Shown here: positions 19,046 to 27,616 of the stretch, piece after piece
Numbering within the stretch: position 1 is the stretch's first letter
How the letters are laid out: the number at the start of each line of letters is the position of its first letter
Origin: Opitutia bacterium
GTDB taxonomy: Bacteria; Verrucomicrobiota; Verrucomicrobiia; Opitutales; Opitutaceae
Assembly: GCA_016217595.1 (NCBI GenBank)
Contig: JACRHS010000020.1
Location: forward strand, 62,001-126,000
Direction: 5' to 3'
Length of the DNA stretch: 64,000 bases
Made by a program: the position numbers and the translations under genes
The notes under the pieces: model-generated
What the model was told of the DNA's origin: nothing
The model's database searches: none
Seen by the model: only the letters and a program-made list of their open reading frames with translations

Positions 19046-19351
19046 GAGGGGAACGGATTTGGGCGATAACTGCGCGGGCGACAAGACTGGATCTGCGCCG
19101 GCACAGAGCCAAGGTGAGGGCGGACGGTTTCCGGCGTGTGCGCGAGGTCAGCCGGACGCAGCGCCCCCGGCGAGACAGGAGAAGCAAATGGTATAGAACA
19201 GCCGCGATCCGCCGGCACTCGCCCTGGTTGGCCAACGACACATCGGGCGACGCAGTTCTGGTTGTTGGGAAAAGCCTTGTAAGGCACACCGCTGTAGCTA
19301 GGTCCAAAGCCTTGCCCTGCAATTGCGATAACAGGCCAGAAAGCATTCCAC
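19046..19351. other. Divergent intergenic region, no recognised feature
   Basis: 306 bases separate the divergent acyl-CoA dehydrogenase and Nudix genes. I see no convincing ORF, RNA gene, riboswitch or perfect long palindrome. The base composition is lower in GC toward the Nudix side. It should contain promoters for both genes, but none is clear by eye. Short inverted motifs such as GTTGGCCAAC near 19226 are present but not diagnostic. Confidence 0.5.
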
Positions 19352-19813
19352 ATGAAAGCTCAGCGAATCTCAGCCGGCGCAATCGTCGTGAAAGACGGCA
19401 AGGTGCTCCTCGTCCGGCATCGCAAAGAGGGCGCTTACGATTTCCTCGTGGCACCGGGCGGCGGCGTTGGCGACGGCGAAGATGCGGCAGCCGCCGCTGT
19501 TCGCGAAGCAAAGGAGGAAGCTGGGGTGACGGTGCACCCGGTAAAACTCGCGTTCGTGGAGGAGTTTTTCAGTCCCGTCCAAAGAGAGTGTAAGCTGTGG
19601 TTCTGGTGCAGGTACCTTTCCGGCGCACCCAACGCCGAGGCCCACGAGGCCACGCGTGAGTATATTTGTGAGGCCGCATTCTTCAGCCGCGAGGACCTCG
19701 TCTCCCATACTGTCTTTCCACCCGTACTGAAACACGACGCGTTTTGGGAGGCGGAGAGGAAAGGCTTCCCCACCACGGAATACTTGGGACTCCGTGCCAT
19801 GGAGTTTTCTTAA
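19352..19813 (+). CDS. Nudix hydrolase
   Basis: A 153-residue cytoplasmic hydrolase of nucleoside-diphosphate-linked compounds. The Nudix box spans residues 37-59 with Glu 43, Arg 51-Glu 52 and Glu 55-Glu 56 in the expected spacing (REAKEEAGV). The N-terminal strand pattern (AGAIVVKDGKVLLVRH) is typical. Substrate specificity is not readable. Base composition (about 55% GC) is lower than in the surrounding genes and similar to the relic that follows, so the pair may have arrived together. Confidence 0.9.
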   Translation: MKAQRISAGAIVVKDGKVLLVRHRKEGAYDFLVAPGGGVGDGEDAAAAAVREAKEEAGVTVHPVKLAFVEEFFSPVQRECKLWFWCRYLSGAPNAEAHEATREYICEAAFFSREDLVSHTVFPPVLKHDAFWEAERKGFPTTEYLGLRAMEFS

Positions 19814-19863
19814 ATCATGCGAAACAAAACGCCGAACTAGGCCGGAACCCCACTCTTTACCCC

Positions 19864-20118
19864 ATGAAAAAACATATCAGCACATTCATCGCCGTGGCGG
19901 TCCTGCTCTACGGACAGTGTTTTGCCGAGGAGCCGGGTGCATCAGCAAACGCACCCGCCGTGCAAGATAACCAGGAAGTGGCTCGTTTGTATGCCGAGGA
20001 CCAGAGCGATCGCCAACCCAAGGACGGTAAGCCGATAGATTGGACTATTGTCAGGCCACGCGATGAAGCAGCCGGATCGAACGATACCGCCAACTTGTCG
20101 CGCAACACCTGCAGCTGA
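19864..20118 (+). pseudogene. Truncated, frameshifted DUF6624-like secreted protein
   Basis: ATG 19864 encodes a signal peptide (KKHISTFIAVAVLLYGQCFAEE is the exported start) followed by a segment EVARLYAEDQSDRQ and IDWTIVRPRDEA, which recalls the start of DUF6624 proteins. After DEA (about 20070) the frame becomes meaningless and stops at 20116-20118. The plus-two frame from 20073 reads RIERYRQLVAQHLQL, a natural continuation. This suggests a one-base indel near 20071. Any further coding is then cut off by the 3' end of mutY at 20121. It is best read as a decayed remnant; family naming is from memory of the motif. Confidence 0.6.
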
Positions 20119-20120
20119 TT

Positions 20121-21341
20121 CTACACCCGCTGGTGCAGAATCGCCGCCACCCATCGTCGGTGCGGGCCGGAGAGGGTCAACGTGTCGATCTCTGCCAGCG
20201 GCACCCAGACGAGTCCGGCGGCGAGTGCGCCGCGCGGCGGCGGGGCCGCGTGGATCGACTCGGTAATCTGGTAGCGCGTGATCCCGCGTTTCTTTTTCAG
20301 CAACAACTCGCCCCGCGCCGCCGCCGCCTCGCTCAGTCCGAGGTGCGCCGCCGTGGGCAACTCGTGCAACTGCGCCAGCCGCCGCGCGCCGTCCGCCGCG
20401 CGATGCAAGAGAAGCCGCCCCGCGCGCACGCACCAGACGCGGATCACGGCCCGTTGCTCGATGACCTTCGCCGCGAGCCGGGGGAAATCCTCGGGCGACC
20501 CCGTGCGCCGTGCCGCGCACCACACCGCGACCGGACACGTGAGGCAGAGCGGGCTTTGCCGCACGCACACTGTGGCGCCGAGCTCCATCATCGCCTGGTT
20601 GTGGTCGCCGGGAGCGGCGCGGTTGAGCAAGGCATCGGCGAGCGGTGCGAACGCTTTGGCGGCCGTGGCGCTGTCGCGAAACTCCGTGGCGTCCGCCGTC
20701 AGCCGCGCGAGGATGCGCACGACGTTGCCATCGACCACCGCCGCCGGTGCGCCGAACGCGATGCTCGTGATCGCCGCCGCCGTGTATGGGCCGATGCCGG
20801 GCAACTCGCGCCACGCCTCGGGCGTGCGCGGCGGTTCGGGCAAAGCGGCGACGATTTGTGCCACGCGGCGCAAATTACGGGCGCGGGAATAATAGCCGAG
20901 CCCCTCCCAAAGCTTGAGCACCCGGGCCTCGGGCGCGGCGGCGAGCGCCGCGAAATCCGGCAACGCCTCCATCCAGCGGGCGAAGTACGGCAGCACCGTT
21001 TTCACCTGCGTCTGCTGGAGCATGAACTCGCTCACGACGGTCTTGTAGAGCGACGGCGCCTCGCGCCACGGCAACTCCCGCCGCTGCGCCCGATACCACG
21101 CCAGCAACGCCCGCTGAAACTCGACGGCAGCGGCTGGCAAACTGTGAGCAGACGTTTTCGGCACGCGAGAATTGGCCGCGCAGAGATGCCGCAGGCGCAA
21201 GGAAAATGGGCGAAGAAAAGCTGCCCGAGCCGCTTGATTTTCCGCAAGCGTCAAAAGTTTCTTGTGTGTCACCCCAACCGCTGCGACAGGCTTTCCAGCA
21301 GTTTGCACGCCCCATAACCAGCCGAGTCGATGCAATCCCAT
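20121..21341 (-). CDS. mutY: A/G-specific adenine glycosylase MutY
   Basis: A base-excision repair enzyme removing adenine mispaired with 8-oxoguanine or G. The helix-hairpin-helix (ELPGIGPYTAAAITSIAFG) with the following Asp in VVDGNVVRILAR is clear. The four-cysteine iron-sulfur loop follows (CVRQSPLCLTCPVAVWC), then a C-terminal Nudix-like domain. The conserved part begins only at about residue 73 (VEFQRALLAWYRAQRRELPWR region). The first 60 residues from the ATG at 21341 look non-coding and would overlap the divergent gene by 12 bases, so the true start may be the GTG at 21164. No good ribosome-binding site marks either start. Confidence 0.93.
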   Translation of the reverse strand: MGLHRLGWLWGVQTAGKPVAAVGVTHKKLLTLAENQAARAAFLRPFSLRLRHLCAANSRVPKTSAHSLPAAAVEFQRALLAWYRAQRRELPWREAPSLYKTVVSEFMLQQTQVKTVLPYFARWMEALPDFAALAAAPEARVLKLWEGLGYYSRARNLRRVAQIVAALPEPPRTPEAWRELPGIGPYTAAAITSIAFGAPAAVVDGNVVRILARLTADATEFRDSATAAKAFAPLADALLNRAAPGDHNQAMMELGATVCVRQSPLCLTCPVAVWCAARRTGSPEDFPRLAAKVIEQRAVIRVWCVRAGRLLLHRAADGARRLAQLHELPTAAHLGLSEAAAARGELLLKKKRGITRYQITESIHAAPPPRGALAAGLVWVPLAEIDTLTLSGPHRRWVAAILHQRV

Positions 21342-22526
21342 CCTGCGACCGAAACACCTGTGATCTTTCGTCTATCGAAAGCCCACCGCATTATGCTTCA
21401 TTGTGTGATGTTGCCGGTGATCGCCGGATGCGTGCTCGGCCCGGTATGGCTGGTTCTGACAACCGTGGAACTGTGGGGCATGGGCGGACTGTTGGCGGGA
21501 TTGTGGATTGGCTTGGGGGCGGTGCTCGCATTCGCCTGGCAGACGAATCGCAACAGCCGTCTGGAAATCTGGCCCGAGTGCGTGCGCTATCACGGTGTTT
21601 TCGGCCGCGTGCAGGAGCTGCGCCTCGAACACATCCAAGGGTTTCAGATCCGGCGCGGGCGACATGAACGGCATCTGGTTTTTGTCCCTAGGGTAAAGAT
21701 CCACAAACCGCTTAGTTTTGCGCTGGTCCTCGAGCGCGAGTCAGAGCTGCTTGAGTGGGTAACGGGGCAGTTTTGCGATCTGGACGCTGAGCGTTTTCAG
21801 AGCGAGATGCAGACGATTCTATCCGACGAACGCTTGGGTAGCTCCGAGGCGCAACGGCGTGCGGCACTGCATGCAGCGCAACGCTACTCGCGAATTCTGA
21901 ATGTGTCGGCGTTCGCCGTGGCTATCTGGGTTTTGGGCTACCCTCAACCTTACAGTGTTGCGATGGCCGTAGCCATGGCGATGCCAGTTCTGAATTTGCT
22001 ACTCTTGCTGAAATCAAGGGGGCTCATCCGCTTTGCCAGTAACCATTGCAGTCCTTATCCGCACACATTGCTAGCGCTGTTCCTGCCCTCTTTAGCCCTA
22101 TTAACACGAGGGCTCTCCGCCGGCCATTTTCTCGATTGGGAGCAGTTTTGGGTACCGTTTGCCGTAGTCGGCACAGCCTTGTTGGGGGCAACCCTTCTCT
22201 GCGCGTCTGATGTGAGAAACCGGGTTGGCCTGATGTTGGGAGCCAGCTGCTTATGCCTCGTCTATAGCGCCGGTTTCGTGGCGCATGTGAATAGTTTCTA
22301 TGACCGTACAAAGCCGGCGGTTTACCGCACAGTCGTGCAATCTCGCCACATCAGCAGAGGCAAATCCACGTCGTACCACCTCACGATAAGTCCGTGGCTC
22401 GATCTACCCATGGCATACGAAGTAAGGGTGAGCCGCGCATTTTACGAAAAACATCCTGAGCACAGCGTAGCGCACATCCTCGTTTACGAGGGCGTATTCG
22501 GGATTCCGTGGTATCAGGTGCAATAA
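21330..22526 (+). CDS. Membrane protein of unknown function, possible PH-like domain
   Basis: A 398-residue protein. Two helices lie at about 24-45 and 50-70. A cytoplasmic beta-rich stretch follows (about 77-150, LEIWPECVRYHGVFGRVQELRLEHIQGF), resembling bacterial PH-like (DUF304-type) domains. A helical pair lies near 193-235, two more helices near 247-300 and one near 305-325, and a soluble C-terminal domain ends the protein. The first ATG (21330) overlaps the divergent mutY start; ATG 21393 in the same frame is an alternative. GC is about 54%, lower than neighbours. I cannot assign a function. Confidence 0.7.
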   Translation: MQSHPATETPVIFRLSKAHRIMLHCVMLPVIAGCVLGPVWLVLTTVELWGMGGLLAGLWIGLGAVLAFAWQTNRNSRLEIWPECVRYHGVFGRVQELRLEHIQGFQIRRGRHERHLVFVPRVKIHKPLSFALVLERESELLEWVTGQFCDLDAERFQSEMQTILSDERLGSSEAQRRAALHAAQRYSRILNVSAFAVAIWVLGYPQPYSVAMAVAMAMPVLNLLLLLKSRGLIRFASNHCSPYPHTLLALFLPSLALLTRGLSAGHFLDWEQFWVPFAVVGTALLGATLLCASDVRNRVGLMLGASCLCLVYSAGFVAHVNSFYDRTKPAVYRTVVQSRHISRGKSTSYHLTISPWLDLPMAYEVRVSRAFYEKHPEHSVAHILVYEGVFGIPWYQVQ

Positions 22527-22611
22527 GACTGCGCAGCCATCCGCTACCATAACCGCCGAGCGCACGCGGCTGATTTTCTCCTTTGCGCTTTTTGCGCCTT
22601 TTTGCGGCCTT

Positions 22612-23634
22612 ATGCCTCTCATGCCGAAAAAGCCGGACCCAGACGCCGACGCGCCGAAGAAGCTCACGATGTACACCATCAAGCTCGACGACGCCCAGAT
22701 GCAGCGCCTCGGCGCGCTACTCGCCGCGCGCGGCTGGCAGCCGTTCGAGGTGCAGTACACGCGCTTCGCTTACAAGCGACCTGATTGCAACGTGTCCGCC
22801 TACACCAGCGGCAAACTCGTCGTCGCCGGCAAGGGCACCGAGGAGTTCGTCACCATGACCCTCGAACCCGAGATCACCGGCGCGCCCAAGCTCGGTTACG
22901 ACGAGGTGTTGCATCCCGACTGGTACGAGCCGCACGCCGGACTCGACGAGAGCGGCAAGGGCGACTTCTTCGGGCCCGTGATCGCCGCCACCGTCATCGC
23001 CGACAAACCGGCCATCGAGGCGTTCATCAAAGCCGGCGTGCGCGACTCCAAAAAAATCGCCGAGTCGCAGATCATCAAACTCGACGAACTCATCCGCGGC
23101 ACCATGGGCGCGACGGTGAAAACCTGCTTCTGCGGCATGCCGAAGTACAACGAGCTGATGGCCAGACCCGGCGCCAATCTCAACCGCCTCCTCGCCTGGC
23201 AGCACGCCACGGCCTGCGCGCAGGCGCTCACCGAGCACTGGGTGCCGCGCGGCCTGCTCGACCAGTTCACCGAACAGCCGCTCACCCAGCGCGAGCTGGC
23301 CAAGAAGGGTGTGAAGAACTTCGAGCTGGCGATGCGCACCAAGGCGGAAGAGGACCCGGTCGTCGCGGCGGCCTCGGTCGTCGCGCGCGCCGAGTTCGTG
23401 CGGCAGATGCACGCGTTGTCCAAACAGTTTGGCGACAAACTCCAGAAAGGCGCCGGGCCGCTGGTGAAAGAGCAGGCCAACGCCATCATCGCGAAATTCG
23501 GCGCGCGCGCGCTGGGCAATTTCGCCAAGCTGCATTTCCGCACCGCGTACGAGGTCGTCTCCGCCGCCGGCAAGCTCGATGAGTTGCCGCTCCCCGAGCC
23601 CAAGGCCCGCTTCGGCTGGGGCGAGGAGCCCTAA
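22612..23634 (+). CDS. rnhC: Ribonuclease HIII
   Basis: A 340-residue enzyme that cleaves RNA in RNA-DNA hybrids. The N-terminal TBP-like hybrid-binding domain (about 20-90) precedes the catalytic domain, whose first acidic pair is Asp 112-Glu 113 in LDESGKGDFFGPV. RDSKK follows, and the late KAEEDPVVAAASVVAR segment carries the remaining acids. Starts at 22621 or 22669 are also possible. It ends three bases before the RNase HII gene, so both are almost certainly co-transcribed. Confidence 0.95.
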   Translation: MPLMPKKPDPDADAPKKLTMYTIKLDDAQMQRLGALLAARGWQPFEVQYTRFAYKRPDCNVSAYTSGKLVVAGKGTEEFVTMTLEPEITGAPKLGYDEVLHPDWYEPHAGLDESGKGDFFGPVIAATVIADKPAIEAFIKAGVRDSKKIAESQIIKLDELIRGTMGATVKTCFCGMPKYNELMARPGANLNRLLAWQHATACAQALTEHWVPRGLLDQFTEQPLTQRELAKKGVKNFELAMRTKAEEDPVVAAASVVARAEFVRQMHALSKQFGDKLQKGAGPLVKEQANAIIAKFGARALGNFAKLHFRTAYEVVSAAGKLDELPLPEPKARFGWGEEP

Positions 23635-23637
23635 ACG

Positions 23638-24399
23638 ATGGCCGTTCGCCGCCAGCTCCGGGGCTTCGATCTGAAGCAAATCTACGGCTTCGACAGCCTG
23701 ATCGGCGTCGATGAGGCCGGGCGCGGCGCGCTGGCGGGTCCGGTCGTGGCGGCGGCGGTGTTGGTCACGCCGCAGTTTCTCGAAGGCCGCTGGGCCACGA
23801 CCCGCGCCGGGCGCGTCAACGACTCCAAACAGCTCACGCCCGCCGAGCGCGAGGAGCTGTGGTTCGAGTTCGAGACGCTCGCCGGGCAGGGCGAAATCCA
23901 CGCACATCCCGGCGTGGCCTCGGTCGCGGAGATCGAGGCGCTCAATATTCTCGGCGCCACCAAACTCGCCATGCGGCGCGCGTTGGAGGCGATCTATCCG
24001 CCGGGCGCGTTCGAGAAGCAGACCGAGCCGGACTTGTTCGCCTCCGCCGAGGAGCGCGCGCAGTTCCAGCCCTCGGTGAACTGCCGTATCCTGATCGACG
24101 GACTGCCATTGAAACATTTCCCCTACCCGCACACCGGCATCGTGCGCGGCGACGGGCGCTCGCTGTGCATCGCGATGGCCTCGATCATCGCGAAGGTGAC
24201 GCGCGACCGGCTGATGAACGACCTCGACGCGCAACACCCCGGCTACGGTTTCGCGCAACACAAAGGCTACGGCACCGAGGAGCACCGCGAGGCCGTGCTC
24301 CGACTCGGGCGCTGCCCGCAACACCGCGAGATGTTCCTGCGCAAACTGCTTCAGGGCCGCATCGACCCCGCGCAGATGGACTTTTTGGGCGAAACGTAG
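23638..24399 (+). CDS. rnhB: Ribonuclease HII
   Basis: A 253-residue type 2 RNase H that removes single ribonucleotides and R-loops. The diagnostic VDEAGRGALAGPV has Asp 25 and Glu 26, and NDSKQL and the conserved ASIIAKVTRDRLM helix follow. An insertion of about 30 residues (roughly 125-155, with the EKQTEPDLFASAEE stretch) makes it longer than the usual 200-residue enzyme. It starts three bases after rnhC, an uncommon direct pairing of HIII and HII. Confidence 0.95.
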   Translation: MAVRRQLRGFDLKQIYGFDSLIGVDEAGRGALAGPVVAAAVLVTPQFLEGRWATTRAGRVNDSKQLTPAEREELWFEFETLAGQGEIHAHPGVASVAEIEALNILGATKLAMRRALEAIYPPGAFEKQTEPDLFASAEERAQFQPSVNCRILIDGLPLKHFPYPHTGIVRGDGRSLCIAMASIIAKVTRDRLMNDLDAQHPGYGFAQHKGYGTEEHREAVLRLGRCPQHREMFLRKLLQGRIDPAQMDFLGET

Positions 24400-24417
24400 C
24401 ACCAAGAAAGAAAGCGA

Positions 24418-24771
24418 ATGAATACGAGCGAACCCTGGTACGCAGTTAAGTGCCTATTTCATCATCCGACCAGAAAAGCCGAGGACGAAGACTTTCTCTA
24501 CGAAGAGCGTATTACACTCTGGAAAGCGCCCTCGTTTGTGGAAGCTCACCGCATGGCCGACGAAGAAGCTTCCCTGTATGCCAAAGAGGCAAAATGTGTC
24601 TTCGTTAAGTCGACTGACTCATTCCATCTCTTTGACCAAGAAGTCGGGTCTGGCATTGAAGTGTATTCCACAATGCGCGGCAGCAATCTGCGCCCCGAAT
24701 ATTACGAGAAGACTTTTTGCATCACGGCCCGAGATCGCCTAAAGCCTCTACGCGAAACTAAAAAAGAATGA
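24418..24771 (+). CDS. DUF4288-like small protein
   Basis: A 117-residue soluble protein with the pattern WYAVKCLFHH...YEERITLWKAPSFVEAHRMADEEA, typical of DUF4288 proteins found in scattered bacteria. No catalytic residues or targeting signals are evident. It starts 19 bases after rnhB and may be read through from it, but its GC (about 49%) is far lower, suggesting later acquisition. Function unknown. Confidence 0.7.
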   Translation: MNTSEPWYAVKCLFHHPTRKAEDEDFLYEERITLWKAPSFVEAHRMADEEASLYAKEAKCVFVKSTDSFHLFDQEVGSGIEVYSTMRGSNLRPEYYEKTFCITARDRLKPLRETKKE

Positions 24772-24883
24772 AGGGAGCCTGTAAGCCATCAGAGATAAAA
24801 GTCTGCGCATATACCCTTCCTGCTGCGCGCAGCCCACTCCAGCCACAGCCTTGTCACAACTTTAGCGCTTAGCTCCCCGTCCC

Positions 24884-26071
24884 ATGGCTCCCAAACGCCA
24901 CCCCTCCCTCGACCGCGTGCTCGGACGTCTCGATACGCTCGACTCGGTCAACCTCGCCAACCTCGTGCAGCGGCTCGCGCGCGAACGCGGGTTGTTCGAA
25001 GACATCTTCAACGCCCTGCAGGAGGGCGTCCTCGTGATCAACGACGACGGCACGATCGAGTACGCCAACGCCGCCGCGCACCGCATCATCGGGCTGGGCG
25101 AAGGCTCGCTCGCCGGCGAAACGCTCTGGCGGCTCGTGCCCGGTCTGCGGCCCTCGCTGGAGGTCGCGCTCGGCGCCGACGAAGAGGGCGCGCGCGCCGC
25201 GTTGCCCGTGGTGGCGCGGGAGTTCGCCCTCACCTACCCCGAGCCGCGCACCGTGCGCCTCTACATGGTGCCGTTTCGCAGCGAGGGCCGGAGCGCGGCG
25301 CAGCGGTTCGCCGTCATCCTCAACGACGTCACGCGCGAAAAAGCCTCCACCGCGGAGCTGATCGAAAACGAGCGCACGTCGTCGATTCTGCTGCTGGCCG
25401 CAGGCGTGGCGCACGAGCTGGGCAATCCGCTCAACGCGCTCACCATCCACCTCCAGCTCATCGCCCGCAAACTCAAGAAACTGAAAGCCGCGAAGGAGCT
25501 GGAGTCGCTCGGCGAATCGGTCGCCATCTGCCAGGAGGAGGTCAAACGGCTCGACGGCATCATTGCCAATTTTCTCGAAGCCGTCCGCCCGCAGCCGCCC
25601 GACCTCGCGGAGCTCAACCTCGGCGAGGTGCTCGACGAGGTGTTGCGCTTCCAGCAGCGCGAGCTCGCCGACCGCGGCATCACGGTCGAGGCCGAGACCT
25701 CCGCCGACCTGCCCGCGGTCATGGCCGACCGGAACCAGCTCAAGCAGGTGTTTTTCAACCTGGTCAAAAACGCGATGGAGGCGATGCAGCCCGGCGGCCG
25801 TCTGCGCATCAAATCGCGCGCCGACGACGACAACGTGTACCTGCTCTTTGGCGACACCGGCAGCGGCATCAAGCAGGAGGATCTGGTGCGGCTGTTCCAG
25901 CCGTACTACACGACCAAGCCCGGCGGCACCGGCCTCGGCCTGATGATTGTGCAACGCATCATGCGCGAGCACGGCGGCCAGGTGGGGCTCGAAAGCAAGG
26001 AAGGCGTGGGCACAATCGTAACCCTCCAATTTCCCCGCAAAGACCGCCGTGTGCGCATGCTGCAACGCTGA
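24884..26071 (+). CDS. Soluble PAS sensor histidine kinase (NtrB/AtoS-like)
   Basis: A 395-residue cytoplasmic kinase without membrane helices. A PAS domain occupies about 35-155. The HisKA domain has His 177 (GVAHELGNPLNAL). The HATPase follows with NQLKQVFFNLVKNA (N box), DTGSGI and GGTGLGL. The HELxNPL signature is that of NtrB-like kinases that phosphorylate sigma-54 activators. No response regulator follows directly; the nearest suitable partner is the NtrC-type gene at 32472, on the same strand beyond a block of other genes. Confidence 0.9.
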   Translation: MAPKRHPSLDRVLGRLDTLDSVNLANLVQRLARERGLFEDIFNALQEGVLVINDDGTIEYANAAAHRIIGLGEGSLAGETLWRLVPGLRPSLEVALGADEEGARAALPVVAREFALTYPEPRTVRLYMVPFRSEGRSAAQRFAVILNDVTREKASTAELIENERTSSILLLAAGVAHELGNPLNALTIHLQLIARKLKKLKAAKELESLGESVAICQEEVKRLDGIIANFLEAVRPQPPDLAELNLGEVLDEVLRFQQRELADRGITVEAETSADLPAVMADRNQLKQVFFNLVKNAMEAMQPGGRLRIKSRADDDNVYLLFGDTGSGIKQEDLVRLFQPYYTTKPGGTGLGLMIVQRIMREHGGQVGLESKEGVGTIVTLQFPRKDRRVRMLQR

Positions 26072-26232
26072 CCGTAGAGGCGGCGGATAGGCTATTCGGA
26101 ACCAACCGGCAGCGATCTTTTTTCCGGCGGCTGAACTCCAGCATTTACACGGGTGCGGAAGCGGTCTTTCGTGCCGGCCGTCTGCTCCGTTTGGTTACCT
26201 GACATACTCATCCCTTGACCCGAGACCGCTGC

Positions 26233-27567
26233 ATGGAAACGCAACCAATTATTGCGCACAAACGATTTAGCTTTGCCTGGATACTCGATGCCTTGCTGGG
26301 CAAAATCACGCGCGATCCGCTGGAGCAGCGGAATTTCTTCTGGCACAGCATCGCCTACGTGGGGCTGTTTGGCGCCAATTCGCTCTGCCTCACCGAGCTG
26401 CTGAATACCTATTTGGCCAAGTGCGGTTTTACCAACCAGCAGCTCGGGACCATTGCGATGTACCCGTTCCTGGCGAACTCCCTCGGGATGTTCTTGTGGA
26501 CCGGGCTGGTCGACAAAATCCAGCGCCGTCTGCGGGCCATCGCCATTTCGGGCATCATGATGACCGTCCAGCCGCTCGGCATCATCGCGCTGCTGTTGCT
26601 CTATCCGACGCAGCAGCCGCATCCGGCCATCCTGTACGGCGTGATCGCGCTGAACGTGATCTTCAACCTCATCCAGTCGATGTCGTGGATGTTGGACATG
26701 TCGATTTTCGTCCGCTGTATCCGTGAGCAGACGCGCGGCCGGGCCTGGGGCATCATGGGCGTGATCGCCGGCTTGATGAACGTGATAGTGGTGACACAGA
26801 TCGCGCGTTGGGCGCATGCGCAATACGCCCCCAACATCGCGCTAATCCTGTGCATGACGGTCGGCGTCGGCCTGTGGGTCGCGCGCGCCATCGCGTATTT
26901 GAAACACCAGGAGCTGCCCGACCTGTCGGTGCCGGGCGCGAGCCAGTCGGTTAACCCGTTCGCCGCGCTGAAAGTCGTCTTCCGCATCAAGGAATGTCGC
27001 GCGCTGGTGTACCCGCAAATCCTGCGCGGAGCGACGTCGGCGATGGCGGCGTTCATCATTCCGTTTGTCGTAAAACACATGCCGACGCCGGACACCTTCG
27101 GCTCCTATCTGGCGATGATGGCGCAAGCCGGGTTGATCCTGGGCAGCCTGCTCGTCGCCCTGCTGCGCGACCGCATGGGCAGCGGTCTGGTGGTGTTCAT
27201 CGGCGATACGATGGTCGGCCTGGGTTTTGGGCTCCTGTTCGTCACACACAACTGGATGTTCGCACTCCCGGTGTACGCGCTGGTGGCGATCGGCAACAAC
27301 GTCGAGGGCAGCGCGGTGCCGCTGGGGACCTTCTCCATCATCCCGGCGCAGATCATGGGCGCGTTCAGCGGTATCCGCGCGGCAGTCACGGCAGTGGCCG
27401 CGGCACTGGCATCGCGTTATGGCGGCCAGCTGCTCGACGTGGTGAACCCGCTGACCGTCTTCGGCTTCGTGGCCGGGCTGAAAGTGGTGAACGGAATCTG
27501 GTTCTGGTTCGTCTTCGAGCACTACAAACCGGTGGTCCTGCCCGCCGAGAAGCCCGCCGCGACCTGA
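26233..27567 (+). CDS. MFS transporter
   Basis: A 444-residue carrier with about 12 hydrophobic segments and cytoplasmic termini. The loop between helices 2 and 3 carries a degenerate MFS A-motif (WTGLVDKIQRRLRA). The sequence resembles GPH-like or general MFS carriers in Verrucomicrobiota, and specificity is not visible. ATG 26233 is preferred over the TTG at 26215. A short GC hairpin follows in the convergent gap before the hybrid kinase. Confidence 0.85.
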   Translation: METQPIIAHKRFSFAWILDALLGKITRDPLEQRNFFWHSIAYVGLFGANSLCLTELLNTYLAKCGFTNQQLGTIAMYPFLANSLGMFLWTGLVDKIQRRLRAIAISGIMMTVQPLGIIALLLLYPTQQPHPAILYGVIALNVIFNLIQSMSWMLDMSIFVRCIREQTRGRAWGIMGVIAGLMNVIVVTQIARWAHAQYAPNIALILCMTVGVGLWVARAIAYLKHQELPDLSVPGASQSVNPFAALKVVFRIKECRALVYPQILRGATSAMAAFIIPFVVKHMPTPDTFGSYLAMMAQAGLILGSLLVALLRDRMGSGLVVFIGDTMVGLGFGLLFVTHNWMFALPVYALVAIGNNVEGSAVPLGTFSIIPAQIMGAFSGIRAAVTAVAAALASRYGGQLLDVVNPLTVFGFVAGLKVVNGIWFWFVFEHYKPVVLPAEKPAAT

Positions 27568-27598
27568 GAAATACCCCGTTGCCCAGCGTCCCCCGAGC

Positions 27599-27615
27599 CC
27601 CGGCGTTTCGCCGGG
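27599..27615. terminator. Short hairpin between convergent genes
   Basis: A 7-bp stem (CCCGGCG / CGCCGGG) with a TTT loop sits between the MFS gene end and the convergent hybrid kinase end. Being palindromic it could act for either strand, but no T-run follows on either side. Confidence 0.3.
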
Positions 27616-27616
27616 C

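Noticed and set aside
17381-19069. 562-residue plus-strand frame opposite the acyl-CoA dehydrogenase
   Set aside because: No motif, and the opposite strand carries a clear flavoprotein.
19046-20120. Integron cassette array around the Nudix gene and the relic
   Set aside because: Small unrelated genes and short palindromes suggested it, but no convincing attC repeats or integrase could be found.
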